Below, in pieces: positions 12,515 through 22,469 of a stretch of 64,000 nt of DNA. This stretch comes from Amaranthus tricolor (lineage: Eukaryota > Streptophyta > Magnoliopsida > Caryophyllales > Amaranthaceae). The stretch spans positions 38,684,019 through 38,748,018 of the forward strand of contig NC_080047.1 in NCBI RefSeq assembly GCF_026212465.1, in the 5' to 3' direction. The first letter of the stretch is position 1, and each line of letters starts with the position of its first letter. The notes below the pieces were generated by a model that worked only from the letters and a program-made list of their open reading frames with translations, made no database searches and was not told the origin of the DNA. Both the position numbers and the translations under genes were made by a program.

Positions 12515-13323
12515 ACATCTCGAGAGTTTGTCTCTATTAGAGATGATAATTTTAAAAGCCGCCTAATAAATTTTAGAATATATTATGTAAAGTAGGTGTT
12601 TATAGAATGTGAAGTGGTGTTTATGTGATGTGTAGAGTGTAGTAGGTGTTTTAAGATTAGTGAAGTAGGTGACTATAATATATGGTATGTATGATAAATA
12701 TCTATTTTATTTACCATAATCACCTACTTCACATATCTTAAATACCTATTTTACATAGCATTAACACATACTTCATACAATAAATTGTTATAGTAGTTTT
12801 AGTAGATATTTATGGTATTTATTAGGGGTGTTCAAAACCGGATACCGGGTCGACCCGGTTCCGAAAAACTGGGTACCCGGTTTTCCGGATATTTAAAATT
12901 CTGTTTCGGATCCGACCCGGTTTAAACCGGGTCGGAAATCGGATACCCGGTTTTGTAATTATTTTTAAAAAAAAATTTTTTCCTGATTTCTTTTAACATT
13001 TTTTTAATATATAATTCAAATAATATTAAAATACTTAACTTGATTAGTCATAAACTATTAAAATACAACCATTAGTTAATTGAAAACAACCATAATTCCA
13101 TAAACTAAAAGCAAGCGATTAAAATTTTTAAGTTGAAACTTCAAGCTCCATTAATCATCTTCAATGACGTCAAGAGTTTCATCGATTATGACCTTCGGAT
13201 GCTCCAAAGTTAATGCATTACCTAAACCAAGAGCACGAACAGTCGAACAATATAAGGTTTAAGGAAAAATATTTTTACTCTTAAATATTAAATAATCAAT
13301 TGAAAAATAATTAAAAATTTATG

Positions 13324-15447
13324 CTAACCTTCCTCCATCTCTTCAAGTGCAAGCAAACTCTCCTCTATTGCTAAAGGAGTTCTAGAAATTCGAAGCCAAT
13401 TTTGTACGCAAATAAGGGCTTCGGCCATCTTTGGAGTCAATGATGTTCGAAAATCATCAAGAATACGACCACCAGTACTGAAAGCCGATTCAGAAGTAAC
13501 GGTAGAAATAGGTATAGCAAGCACATCTTTAGCCATCTTTTGAAGAATGGGATACCTTTTTGTTTGATCTTTCTACCATAGTAAAATATCAAAGTTAGAA
13601 TCATGAGGTTCACATGCATCTTCTAAATACCTATCCAACTCACTTTTATTTAGATTGGTTAATGAACAACCTGTCTCCATTTGATATCTTGAATTCATTA
13701 GTTCAATAAGGTCCACCTTCCCCACTCCTTGAGTCCCACTTTGAGTAAAAATGCTAGAGGTTGAAGAGGTGGAAGTGGAGGAGGTAGCTCCACTTGTCTT
13801 TGGTGGAGGCATAAAATAAGAATAAGAATCAAACAAGTTTTGAAAAACCATTTTAATCTTTAGTGACAAGAGAGTAGCTTTTGTGGCATCATATGAAGCA
13901 CGCACAATCCAATCAACATAATTCCACTTATGCCTAGGGTCAAGGAGAACAGCTACAAACACTAAAATATTGATGTTATCGATGTTTCCATAATATTTAT
14001 CATATTTTGCCATCATATTGGTAGCCATTTTCCTCATATCCTCATCATCGACACTCATGTTGTTGGCAAGCAATAATCTAGTCCCAAAAATCTCATGTGC
14101 ATAAGAGTTGCAAGTTACATAACGAGAAGCAGAAAATCTCAAAGTTGCATCATAAAAAACACTCAAAAAAGGTAAGAAAGTAGACACTTTCTTCCAATCC
14201 TCTTCAGTAGGAGCACCACCAAACTTCCTAAGTAACTTAACTAAAGCAGAATCTTTCATGCATAAAGAAGCAAATGACTTTTTAAATTTGATAGCAGATT
14301 CAAGCATTAGGTAAGTTGAATTCCATCTAGTTTCAATATCCAAAACAACAAGGCTTTTGTTCTCCTCTTTCTCCTCTTTTATGCATTCTTTAAACTTGTT
14401 AATCCTAGCAGGAGAAGACCTTACATACTTCACAAGAACACGAACTTTCATAACAGACAAATTAACTTCATTCAAACCATCTTTCACAATCAAATTCAAA
14501 ATATGTGACGCACATCTCATATGTAGGTATTGACCCTCCAACAAACCAGTATCCCAAATGTTAAGTCTTTTCTTAAGGTAATTGGCCACTATGTCATTTG
14601 AACTTGCATTGTCTACGGTCAATGTCATGATATTTTTCAAACCCCAATCAATCAAGCATTTTTCAACGGCTCTGCCAATGAGTATTCCCTTGTGACCAGC
14701 AATAGAACAAAAGTTTATGATTTTCTTTTGCAAATTCCAGTTATCATCAATAAAATGTAAAGTCAAACACATATAACTTAAGTTTTGCCCTGATGTCCAA
14801 GTGTCTGTTGTTAGACAAATTCGAGACTTAAAGTTTTGAAAAAACAATTTCAACTCATTTCTTTTTTCAATGAAAAGACTATAACAATCTCTAGTGGCAG
14901 TGTTACGAGAAGGAATCTTAAATAAAGGATTCAAAGCCCTACAATACTCATGAAATCCTTCACGTTCAACAAAAGTAAAATGCAATTCATCCACAATAAG
15001 CATTGTAGCAAGTTTTTTCCTACACAAATCATAATCAAATTCCCACAATTTCGAACACCAACACTATCAACACTACCATCCTCATTGACTCTTCTAGCAA
15101 TATCAAATTCAATTTTCTTTTGCTTCATATCCAAATTTAAAGGATATTTTTTGCATCTTTTAATATGATTAGCCAAAGGAGTTGTTCCATTTTTGCTAGG
15201 TCAACTAATAGAAGTTTTGCAATACTTACAATGAGCAATTGTTGAATCCAATTCATCAACTGTGTAATGATCCCACCATTTTGACTTATTACTCCTCGTA
15301 TCAGTAGTTGCACGAGGTTGTTTTTGTTTGTTTTTTAATTGGTGATCTTGTATCTTCATCCTCATCGAACAAGCGATCAACACTCTCTTCAAATTGAGTT
15401 CCTTCATTCGGTAGTGAATTTCCATTATCATCAAAAGACGACCCCAT
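13324..15447 (-). pseudogene. hAT transposase (BED zinc finger to C-terminal dimerisation domain), two nonsense changes and two frameshifts
   Basis: The natural start is the ATG at 15447-15445 (MGSSFDDNGN). In order: an acidic N-terminus; a BED-type zinc finger (WWDHY, CKYCKTSIS, HIKRCKK); the catalytic RNase H-like body with CLTTDTWTS, LTVDNASSND, HMRCASHILNLIVKDGL and ETRWNSTYLMLE; the PRHKWNYV segment; and the C-terminal dimerisation domain (ISTVTSESAFSTGGRILDD). Lesions: a frameshift near 15320-15345, a TGA at 15200-15198 inside the zinc finger, a frameshift near 15050, and a TAG at 13572-13570 where the family has a second tryptophan (LLWWK-type motif). All other segments are collinear. 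It cannot make active transposase as it stands. Confidence 0.9.
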
Positions 15448-15500
15448 GTTCTATACAAGTTACCAATTCATAATCAGTTCATCGCTAGTTGTACAATATT

Positions 15501-15960
15501 ACAATCAATTCACAATCAGTTCATCATCAATTCATCCAAGACCTTTCAGCTAAGATAATCAGTAATCACAACTCACAACTTACATGAATCAATTTCAATC
15601 AGTTCATTCATCAGTTCATCACAATTCAGTGATTGACAATCAATTATTTTCTCCAAATGTAAAGCAAAAACCAAAGGATTTGTAGAAGTAAACAATTCAC
15701 AATCGGTTCATCATTTGTTGTACGCAATCAATTCACAATCAGTTTATCATCAGTACATCCAAGACCTATCAGCTAACATAATCAGTAATCACAACTTACA
15801 TGAATCAATTTCAATCAGTTCATTCATCAGTTCATCACAATTCAATGATTGACAATCAATTATTTTCTCCAAATGTAAAGCAAAAAACAAAGGATTTGTA
15901 GAAGTAAACAATTCACAATCGGTTCATCATTAGTTGTACAATCAATTCACAATCAACAGT
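15501..15960. repeat. Two tandem copies of a 223-bp unit, plus a partial third, inside the hAT element
   Basis: The block starting near CAATCAATTCACAATCAGTT at about 15501 recurs about 223 bp later and begins a third time near 15940. It lies upstream of the transposase start, between the gene and the right terminal region. Copies differ by scattered changes and small indels. Confidence 0.8.
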
Positions 15961-16365
15961 TCATCAAATTAAATGGATATCGAAAATCAGAATATCACAA
16001 CAAAAATCAGAATATCAGAATAAATATCAGAATTTTGAACAAATGATAAAGAACTACTGAAAATCTAGATGGTGGAACCGGTGAGTAAGAATCCATGTAG
16101 ATCTTCAATTCACTACCGAAAATGGCAGAATAAATATGTGACAAAATCGAAAATGGTAAAAAAAAAAATTAAATAAGTACTAAAGAGTGAAGATGTTCTG
16201 TGACAAAATCAAAAATGCGAAAATGGTGATGAACTAAGATAACGAAATCGAAAATGGCAAAAAAAAAATTAAATAGGTACTGAAGAAGAAGAAGAAGAAC
16301 TGAAGAAGAAGATGGCAAAAAAATTGAAACAAACTTACCCAATTAAAGATGACGACGTGAATGGT

Positions 16366-16561
16366 GAAGGAGGAAGAAGGCAAGCAGCAGCCAACAAGCG
16401 GCAAGAATGAAGGAGGAAGAAGAAGGAATATCGAATACTGGAAGACTAGAATAGGCGGATGATGAAGGAGGAAGAAGGCAAGCAGCAGCCAGCAAACAGC
16501 AAGAATGAAGGAGGAAGAAGAAGGAAGACCGAATGGCGAATACTGAAAGACTGGAAATGGA
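16366..16561. repeat. 98-bp tandem duplication, GAAGGAGGAAGAA-rich, inside the hAT element
   Basis: GAAGGAGGAAGAAGGCAAGC occurs at 16366 and again at 16464, with similar sequence following each. Together with the 223-bp repeats it shows that the 5' region of this hAT transposon has grown by local duplication. Confidence 0.8.
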
Positions 16562-17527
16562 ATAGGCGGCCCAAGGTAGAAGGAATCTGATAGATTAAGT
16601 CATTTTGGGTTTTCAATTTCATTTTTGACATTTAAAAAAAAAATAAAAAATTACTCACACTGGATACCGGGTACTCGGTTTTCCAAAATTCGCGATCCGT
16701 ATCCGACCCGAATACCCGGTTTTTAAACCGGGTACCCGACCCGAAATATCCGAATTTGGAAAACCGGGTAATTTACCTGGTTTTAAAAATCGGAAAGCGG
16801 GTTTTTCGAATCGGGTTTTCAAAACCGGATATTTTTGAACACCCCTAGTATTTATAGAACATGTTTATTGTAGGTAAAATAAGTATTTATGTTATGTGAA
16901 TTGTGAAATAATTGTTTACGGTATGTGAACTTTAAAATAAATATTTATAATATGTGAACTGCGAAGTAGATGTTTATGGTATATCAACTTTGATATATAT
17001 GTCTAGGGTATTAAAGAGTTATTGTATTTTTTAATTTATTTTTATTTTAAATCAGCTTAAAAAAAATAGACTCTCAAATAGATATATTTTCAGCCATCTA
17101 TGTTAAATTTATTGATGCATACTTGACATTTATTGGCAACATTTTCATGAACATGTTCTTTAATAGTGAAGAAGGATTTATTATCTCACAAGAACTTTGA
17201 CTTTTCTTGTTAACATTTCCCGAACAACTTCTCATTTTCCATAGCCCTTTTATTGAAAGTGCATATTTTATATTGGAAATTATTAATAATAGCACTAACT
17301 TTTACTCCATTCCTATTCTAATCAAAATTATGTGTTGCAAATTAGTAGACACCTTATTTTATATTAATTATCTCTAATTAAATTATATTTGATTAAAAAT
17401 TATATAAAAAATAATACTATTAGTTAGATATATTCATATCATACTAATTAATCTCATTCATTTTCTTACTAATTAGTTTTAGAATGATAAACTGTCTCTA
17501 ATAGAAACAGTACTTTATTCTCGAGAG

Positions 17528-18047
17528 CCCAAGTTTTTATGACTTAAAAAAGTGAGTGTTTTAATGTTTAAAATATCAATCATTTTAGCATTTAAAATAA
17601 CGTGTTAAATATTAAACAACTAAAAGTAAATATTTAAAAAACGAAAGAATATATTTTGATTAATTTAGTTGAATTATTCAATTAAATTTAAGAATATCTT
17701 ACGATGAGACCATCTTAGATGAAAATTTGTAAATACATCATTATTAATTAGAGATATCATATAATATATATGATGCATATATGAAAAGTTTACAATTAGT
17801 AATGCACCCCATTTTATTTATCAATTTATTATGTATGGTTATCATAACTAAATATGACAGCATATATGAAAATTAGAAATATCATATAAATATTATTTCA
17901 CTGTAAACTACTTCTATAAATTTTGGCCAACCTTTTTTTTTTTTATAAGTATCCATTAAACTATCCTTAAAAAAAATGCTATAGCTTATTATACATTAAT
18001 ACTTATTCAAATTAATTGATAAATATCATTGTAATTTGTAACTACAC
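17528..18047. other. AT-rich intergenic stretch, nothing recognisable
   Basis: No open frame with protein-like content, no terminal repeats found, and no RNA gene seen. Confidence 0.6.
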
Positions 18048-18430
18048 ACTAGTTCAAAAATGACTTTAAATAACACAAATGGTAATACTTTTTAATATTT
18101 GATTTTTTAAAAATATTAGGTAACACTTTTATAATACTTTATCTTTAAGTAACGCAATCATGCAACACTTTTTGATAAATAACACTACTATGTAACACTT
18201 TTAAATTTAATAACACTAACATGTAACACTTTTAGAATTGATAACACTAATATGTAACACTTTAAAAAATAGTAACACTAATACATAACACCTAAAAAAT
18301 GGATAACACTAATATGTAACACTTTAAAATTTGGTAAAGTTATTGTGTAACACTAAAAGAACTTATAACACTTTTAAATTTGCATTTTTATACTAGTAAT
18401 ACAGTTGTAACACTTTTCTACTTAAATTTT
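18048..18430 (+). repeat. TAACACTAATATG tandem motifs behind a CACTA-like end
   Basis: Starts CACTAGTTCAAAAATGAC, like the end of a CACTA transposon. About 10 degenerate copies of TAACACTAATATGTAACACTTTTAAA-type units (roughly 25-30 bp) follow, the arrangement expected of CACTA subterminal repeats. No matching right end was found, so it may be a fragment. Confidence 0.45.
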
Positions 18431-18704
18431 GTTTTTGTTTTATTAATCTAAAATTAAAATTACAAAATAGTATTAGTTAGTTGTGATTTAAGTTTCTTTA
18501 ATATATAAAACTATCATATCTAATTACTTTTTTAAAATTTACACCAATATAATAAAAAAAAGGAATAAATAATTTTAAAAGAATTTAGTTTGAATATATT
18601 ATGGTAATTAGAAAGAAGAGGGAAAAATAATAAAATCTAAATATTTAAAATCATCAGTCCGTCTTGTATAAAACCGTCTTACAATGAGACAACCTTAAAA
18701 CAAT

Positions 18705-18719
18705 TTCTAATCCCTAAAT
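18705..18719 (+). repeat. Left copy of a 15-bp direct repeat flanking the PMD element
   Basis: TTCTAATCCCTAAAT is repeated exactly at 22455-22469, just outside the inverted-repeat ends of the PMD element. Part or all of it is the probable target-site duplication. Mutator elements normally make 9-11 bp, so some of the 15 may be chance. Confidence 0.7.
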
Positions 18720-18888
18720 TTTTTTTAGATATTGAAAAGTGCTTAAAAAAAAGGAAAAGAAAGAATCATTTCCCTAAATAATGCAATTGTACAAAGTATT
18801 TTCCATTTTGCTTGAAATGGAAAACTAATTCCCACATTACCGTCCACGTAGGATAGCTTTGAGAAATTTTTTTTTTTTTTTTAAATAT

Positions 18889-19027
18889 AACCGCTACATG
18901 AAGTAGCGGTTTTATTCATGCATCTGGAGTAAAACGCCATCTGAGATGGCAGTTTTGTAGTGGAATTTTTTTTAAAAAAAAAAATATATATATATGTTAA
19001 GTAAACCGCCACTTGAAGTGGCGGTTT
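18889..19027. repeat. Left cluster of three short palindromes in the PMD element
   Basis: 18889-18911: arms AACCGCTAC and GTAGCGGTT around 5 bases. 18931-18956: arms with GCCATCT and AGATGGC around one base. 19003-19027: arms AAACCGCCACTT and AAGTGGCGGTTT around a single G, 12-1-12 and perfect. The three are related in sequence, and A/T homopolymer runs separate them. They lie upstream of the PMD leader. Confidence 0.9.
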
Positions 19028-19757
19028 GGTAGCAGTACAAAGCAGCCACAGTGTCGTGAGTTTTCATTCATTCCATTCCATTCTTAGTTGTTGCCGGTTT
19101 TGCTAAAAAAAAAAAAATTCTTCACTCTCATTTACTTCAAATTTACAATTCTTCTCATTCAACTAAGCTAATCAACTACATTCCCATCTTCTCCTTGTGT
19201 ACTAGTTCATTTTCATCCTCATTTAAGGTATGAATAAAACCCTAATTTTTGTTCAATATGCAAATTGTTTTTTTTGTTCATTATTGTTTGAATTGAAGTT
19301 ATAAAAACGTTAATTGTTTGTTACATTCTATTGTTTTCATGATTTAAGCTTACGTTTTACACATTTGTAGTTGAATTTTAGGATTTGTTTTGTATGCATA
19401 TAAAGTGTTTGATGAAATGCTTCAATGAAAGTTTATTACTTTGTAGGGTTAGTTTAATGGTTTTTGTATATATTCATGGTATTTTTAGCTTTTATATTTG
19501 AAATGAACCTTATAATAAGTGTTCTAATACCTTAGTATCACAAATTCTTGTATTCAAATTTACACTTCCCGTTATAGTGTATTGGGGTGAGGAAGTCATG
19601 ATATTGGTTGCAAATTGGTGGAGATATCACATGAAAGATCATTATCCCATTGAAAAACATGTTGAATTGGTTGCAAATTTGGATAATGCGAGGGAAGTCA
19701 TGATATTTTTATGATTTTTATAACACTTATGGCGATGAAAAACACGTAACAGCGATC

Positions 19758-21929
19758 ATGGCGATGCCGGGCCCAGTTGATCCATCAGTGCTTACGCTTC
19801 AGGCGACACACAGGAGCGTAGCTGCGTGGGAGGGCTCCACTGCCCAATTGGTTACTCGTCAGCACTACCAGGCGAGTACGTTACGGTGGGAGGTGGATGA
19901 CAGGGTATTAGACGTAGTCGAGCTAGCTGGTTTTAGATACATTCACCGGTTGTTGGGCGGGGGCTTAGAGCTCGATCGAGCTCTTATCACTGCATTGGTG
20001 GAGAGGTGGAGGCCGGAGATACATACCTTTCACCTCACAGTTGGCGAGGCAACGATCACGTTGCAAGATGTGGCAGTTATCATGGGACTGCCGGTTGAAG
20101 GACAAGCAGTCATTGGTCATGGGGAGGGAAATTGGCCAGCATTAGTACATGAGCTGCTAGGGGTTTGGCCGAAAAACCCTCAAGACCCCTCACAGCCGAA
20201 GATCATCGTTGGATCGTCATTGAAGCTGACTTGGCTTCGACAGCATTTTAGCGCGCTTGAGGATGATGCAGATGATGTGACGGTTGACAGACATGCCCGA
20301 GCTTACATTTTGTACCTGTTTGGATGCATCTTGTTTCCGGACAAGAGCGGCGACTCGGTACAGTTGATCTATCTCCCTCTACTGGGAGACTTGGAGCGCG
20401 TAGATGAGTACAGTTGGGGAAGTGCTACCCTAGCGTATCTGTATCGTAACTTATGTCGAGCATCTCGTAAGGGTGCCAAGGACATGGGTGGATGCTTGAT
20501 GTTGTTACAGATATGGTCATGGGAGCACATTCATATAGGGAGGCCCATTATTCGGACGGTTCGACCGGATGGGCAACATGATCAGGAAGATGACGCGGAT
20601 GATTTTGAACCGATATTAGGGTCACAGCATCGGCGCGGGATGGATCCTTTGGCAGTAAGGTAGCAACACTCAATGATCGTGTCAAATTCATAATTTCACT
20701 ATTTTATGATAGATGAAAATGTTAATCAATGTTTATTTGTTTACAGCTGGCTTCGCGTATATCTTTCGAGATCCCACTCCCCACATACTCTCGTCTACTA
20801 CAGGGACGCACTAGATCGACAACGAGACGAGCAGGTTAGTAACATTTACTATTTGTATTAGTTATGAATAAATTGTATACATTACTAAGCATATTGATTT
20901 CTATTACAGATGACATGACAGCCTTACACAGCGGCTAAGATGGAAGCTCTACCGCACATATGTACATCGGGCCACGAGATTTGGAGATCGCGTTGTCCTC
21001 TTATTTGCTTTGACATCGTCGAGCTACATCTCCCGGATCGTGTCATGCGTCAATTCGGTTTGGAGCAGGTAATTCCGCAAGCCTGTGACACCCAACGTCA
21101 ACTACATGCGATCGATCGGAGGACTGGGGACAAGAACTACCTCGTACGACATAGATCGCATGTAGATGCGTGGAACGACCGAGCATCTACATTGGTTGGA
21201 GGAGATAACTTCACAGGTCATAGCTCTGCTATGTACATGAGTTGGTACAGGCGCATCTCCATATTACGCCTAACGAACACCGCATTTGCGCAGCCAGGAT
21301 CACATTACCATCCGACATCTACGTTACTGGTACGTTTTCTTTCAACACTCATAACAAATAGTAATAGTTTTAAGTAACTGTTTTAACAATATAATGATAA
21401 CAAACAGGCTGAGCGCATCCGATCGGTGTTGATACAATGTAATGACACGATTCAAGGGGCCGCTACATCGCCAGTTGACGTGGGCTATCGGCTATGTTCT
21501 CAGACCTTAGGCTCCATTAATGCGTCGTTGACCGATGCATTGAGTCAAGCGGGTTATGAGTACCTCATACCGACTCCACCCGTCATTGGCGACGTAGATG
21601 ACACATTCCACACTCCTTCTCCAAGGAGTTCAGCCCATCGAGGTAGCTCTTCCGGAGGATCCAGTTCTCGGTCCACAAGAGGCCGCCAGCGTTCATCTAC
21701 TCAGGGTCGGTCTTCCAGATCGCCATCGACATCCGCTACTATGTCGCCGTTCGTTCCCCCGTCTTCCATCAACACTCCTCCGCCACATCCATCGCCTCCG
21801 CAAAGGATTATCACATATCAGCGTGCTAGTCAACGACGAGCTCCTACTCTTAATGTCATTGCGGAGGTTGACGAGTTCACACCATCATCATCCACCGGTG
21901 CGCAAAACAAAAGGGGCCGGGGGTTGTAG
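19758..21929 (+). pseudogene. Plant mobile domain (PMD, MAIN/MAIL-like) gene, four exons, one premature stop
   Basis: Best model: exons 19758-20659, 20747-20834, 20910-21329, 21408-21929, stop TAG 21927-21929. The first exon has the PMD hallmarks (LDRALITALVERWRPEIHTF, then FHLTVGEATITLQDVAVIMG, SWGSATLAYLYRNLCRAS and WSWEHIHIGRP). Exon 2 encodes WLRVYLSRSHSPHTLVYYRD. Exon 3 carries LICFDIVELHLPDRVMRQFG. The last exon is serine-, arginine- and proline-rich and ends GRGL. PMD proteins occur in transposons and as host factors (MAIN, MAIL1) acting in silencing and genome stability. In exon 3 the codons read ATG ACA TGA: the TGA at 20916-20918 stands where the paralogue at 43.3 kb has TGG (tryptophan), so full-length translation is blocked. 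Otherwise all four exons are open, so the loss looks recent. Confidence 0.85.
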
Positions 21930-22169
21930 TTTAACAAACTTTGTATATTGTTATATTATTTTAACTTCTTGTATATTCTTGTATGATTTTAACTTTGTAT
22001 GTTCATGATTGTAATATATCTTCGCATTATTTTCATAATTAATTTTTTCAAATCAAGCTGGTTCGTAATTGATTAATATGGAATAGATGATATTGAACTA
22101 GTTTAATGCAGGTTACGTTCACTATTTAGGGGAAATGAAAGAAAAAAAAAATTGTTGCAGGCCACCAGC

Positions 22170-22300
22170 AAACCGCCACATGAAGTGGCGGTTTACCAGG
22201 GATCAAACCGCCACATGAGATGGCGGTTTGCCTTGACCAAACCGCCACTTCATGTGGCGTTTTTGTGCTTTATGTAAACCGCCATTTCAAGTGGCGGTTT
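22170..22300. repeat. Right cluster of four palindromes in the PMD element
   Basis: Four units of about 25 bp at 22170-22194, 22205-22229, 22239-22264 and 22276-22300. Each is a version of AAACCGCCAC...GTGGCGGTTT with a centre of 1-5 bases. They match the left cluster at 19003-19027 closely and are spaced 10-12 bp apart. Confidence 0.9.
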
Positions 22301-22454
22301 GGTCTGAAAAAAAAAATAGACTTTTCCACGTAGACGGTATTCTGGGAAATACTTTTCCAAATTAGGTAAAGTGGGAAATTTTCTTTTTTTAAACATTATT
22401 CTGGGAAATGACTCCAAAAGAAACGATTGAAAACAAAAAAAAAAATGTAAACTA

Positions 22455-22469
22455 TTCTAATCCCTAAAT
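22455..22469 (+). repeat. Right copy of the 15-bp direct repeat flanking the PMD element
   Basis: Exact copy of 18705-18719. What follows (CGAAGACTCAAAGAATCAG) reads as the promoter/leader region of the U11/U12-48K gene. Confidence 0.7.

Larger units (their letters stand above)
12823..16847 (-). mobile_element. hAT-superfamily DNA transposon, 4025 bp, structurally complete, flanked by an 8-bp target duplication
   Basis: Terminal inverted repeats TAGGGGTGTTCAAAA (left) and its complement ending CCCCTA (right) bound the element. The 8 bases GTATTTAT occur directly outside both ends (12815-12822 and 16848-16855), the size expected for hAT. Subterminal regions are rich in CCGGGT/ACCCGG motifs, including a perfect 24-bp palindrome at 12912-12935 (core ACCCGGTTTAAACCGGGT) and one with 10-bp arms at 16713-16734. 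The transposase lies on the minus strand. The intact duplication and ends suggest a fairly recent insertion, but the transposase is broken. Confidence 0.93.
12519..17527. mobile_element. Older foldback/MITE-like element with an internal degenerate minisatellite, split by the hAT insertion
   Basis: The left border carries CTCGAGAGTTTGTCTCTATT, and the right border (17494-17527) carries the inverse of a related sequence (TCTCTAATAGAAACAG then CTCGAGAG). The interior on both sides of the hAT element (about 12590-12814 and 16856-17005) is a degenerate minisatellite of GTATGTGAACTTTGAAGTAG-like units of about 35-40 bp. Without the 4-kb hAT insertion the element would be about 1 kb. A smaller relative with similar ends and an internal minisatellite is at 34405-34634. 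Limits are approximate. Confidence 0.45.
18720..22454 (+). mobile_element. PMD-carrying transposon (probable Mutator-like, without transposase), about 3.7 kb
   Basis: Ends are imperfect long inverted repeats. The left end contains TCATTTCCCTAAATAATG (18768-18785) and then ACCGTCCACGTAGG (about 18840-18853). Read from the other strand, the right end contains TCATTTCCCAGAATAATG and then ACCGTCTACGTGG. Clusters of palindromes lie just inside each end (three left, four right). A PMD gene occupies the middle, and no transposase or integrase is present. The element stops about 30-100 bp before the leader of the U11/U12-48K gene, so it lies in that gene's promoter region. Confidence 0.75.

Noticed and set aside
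18889..22300. CRISPR-like repeat arrays
   Set aside because: The repeats are palindromic, unevenly spaced, in a plant nuclear context and belong to a transposon; no cas genes.
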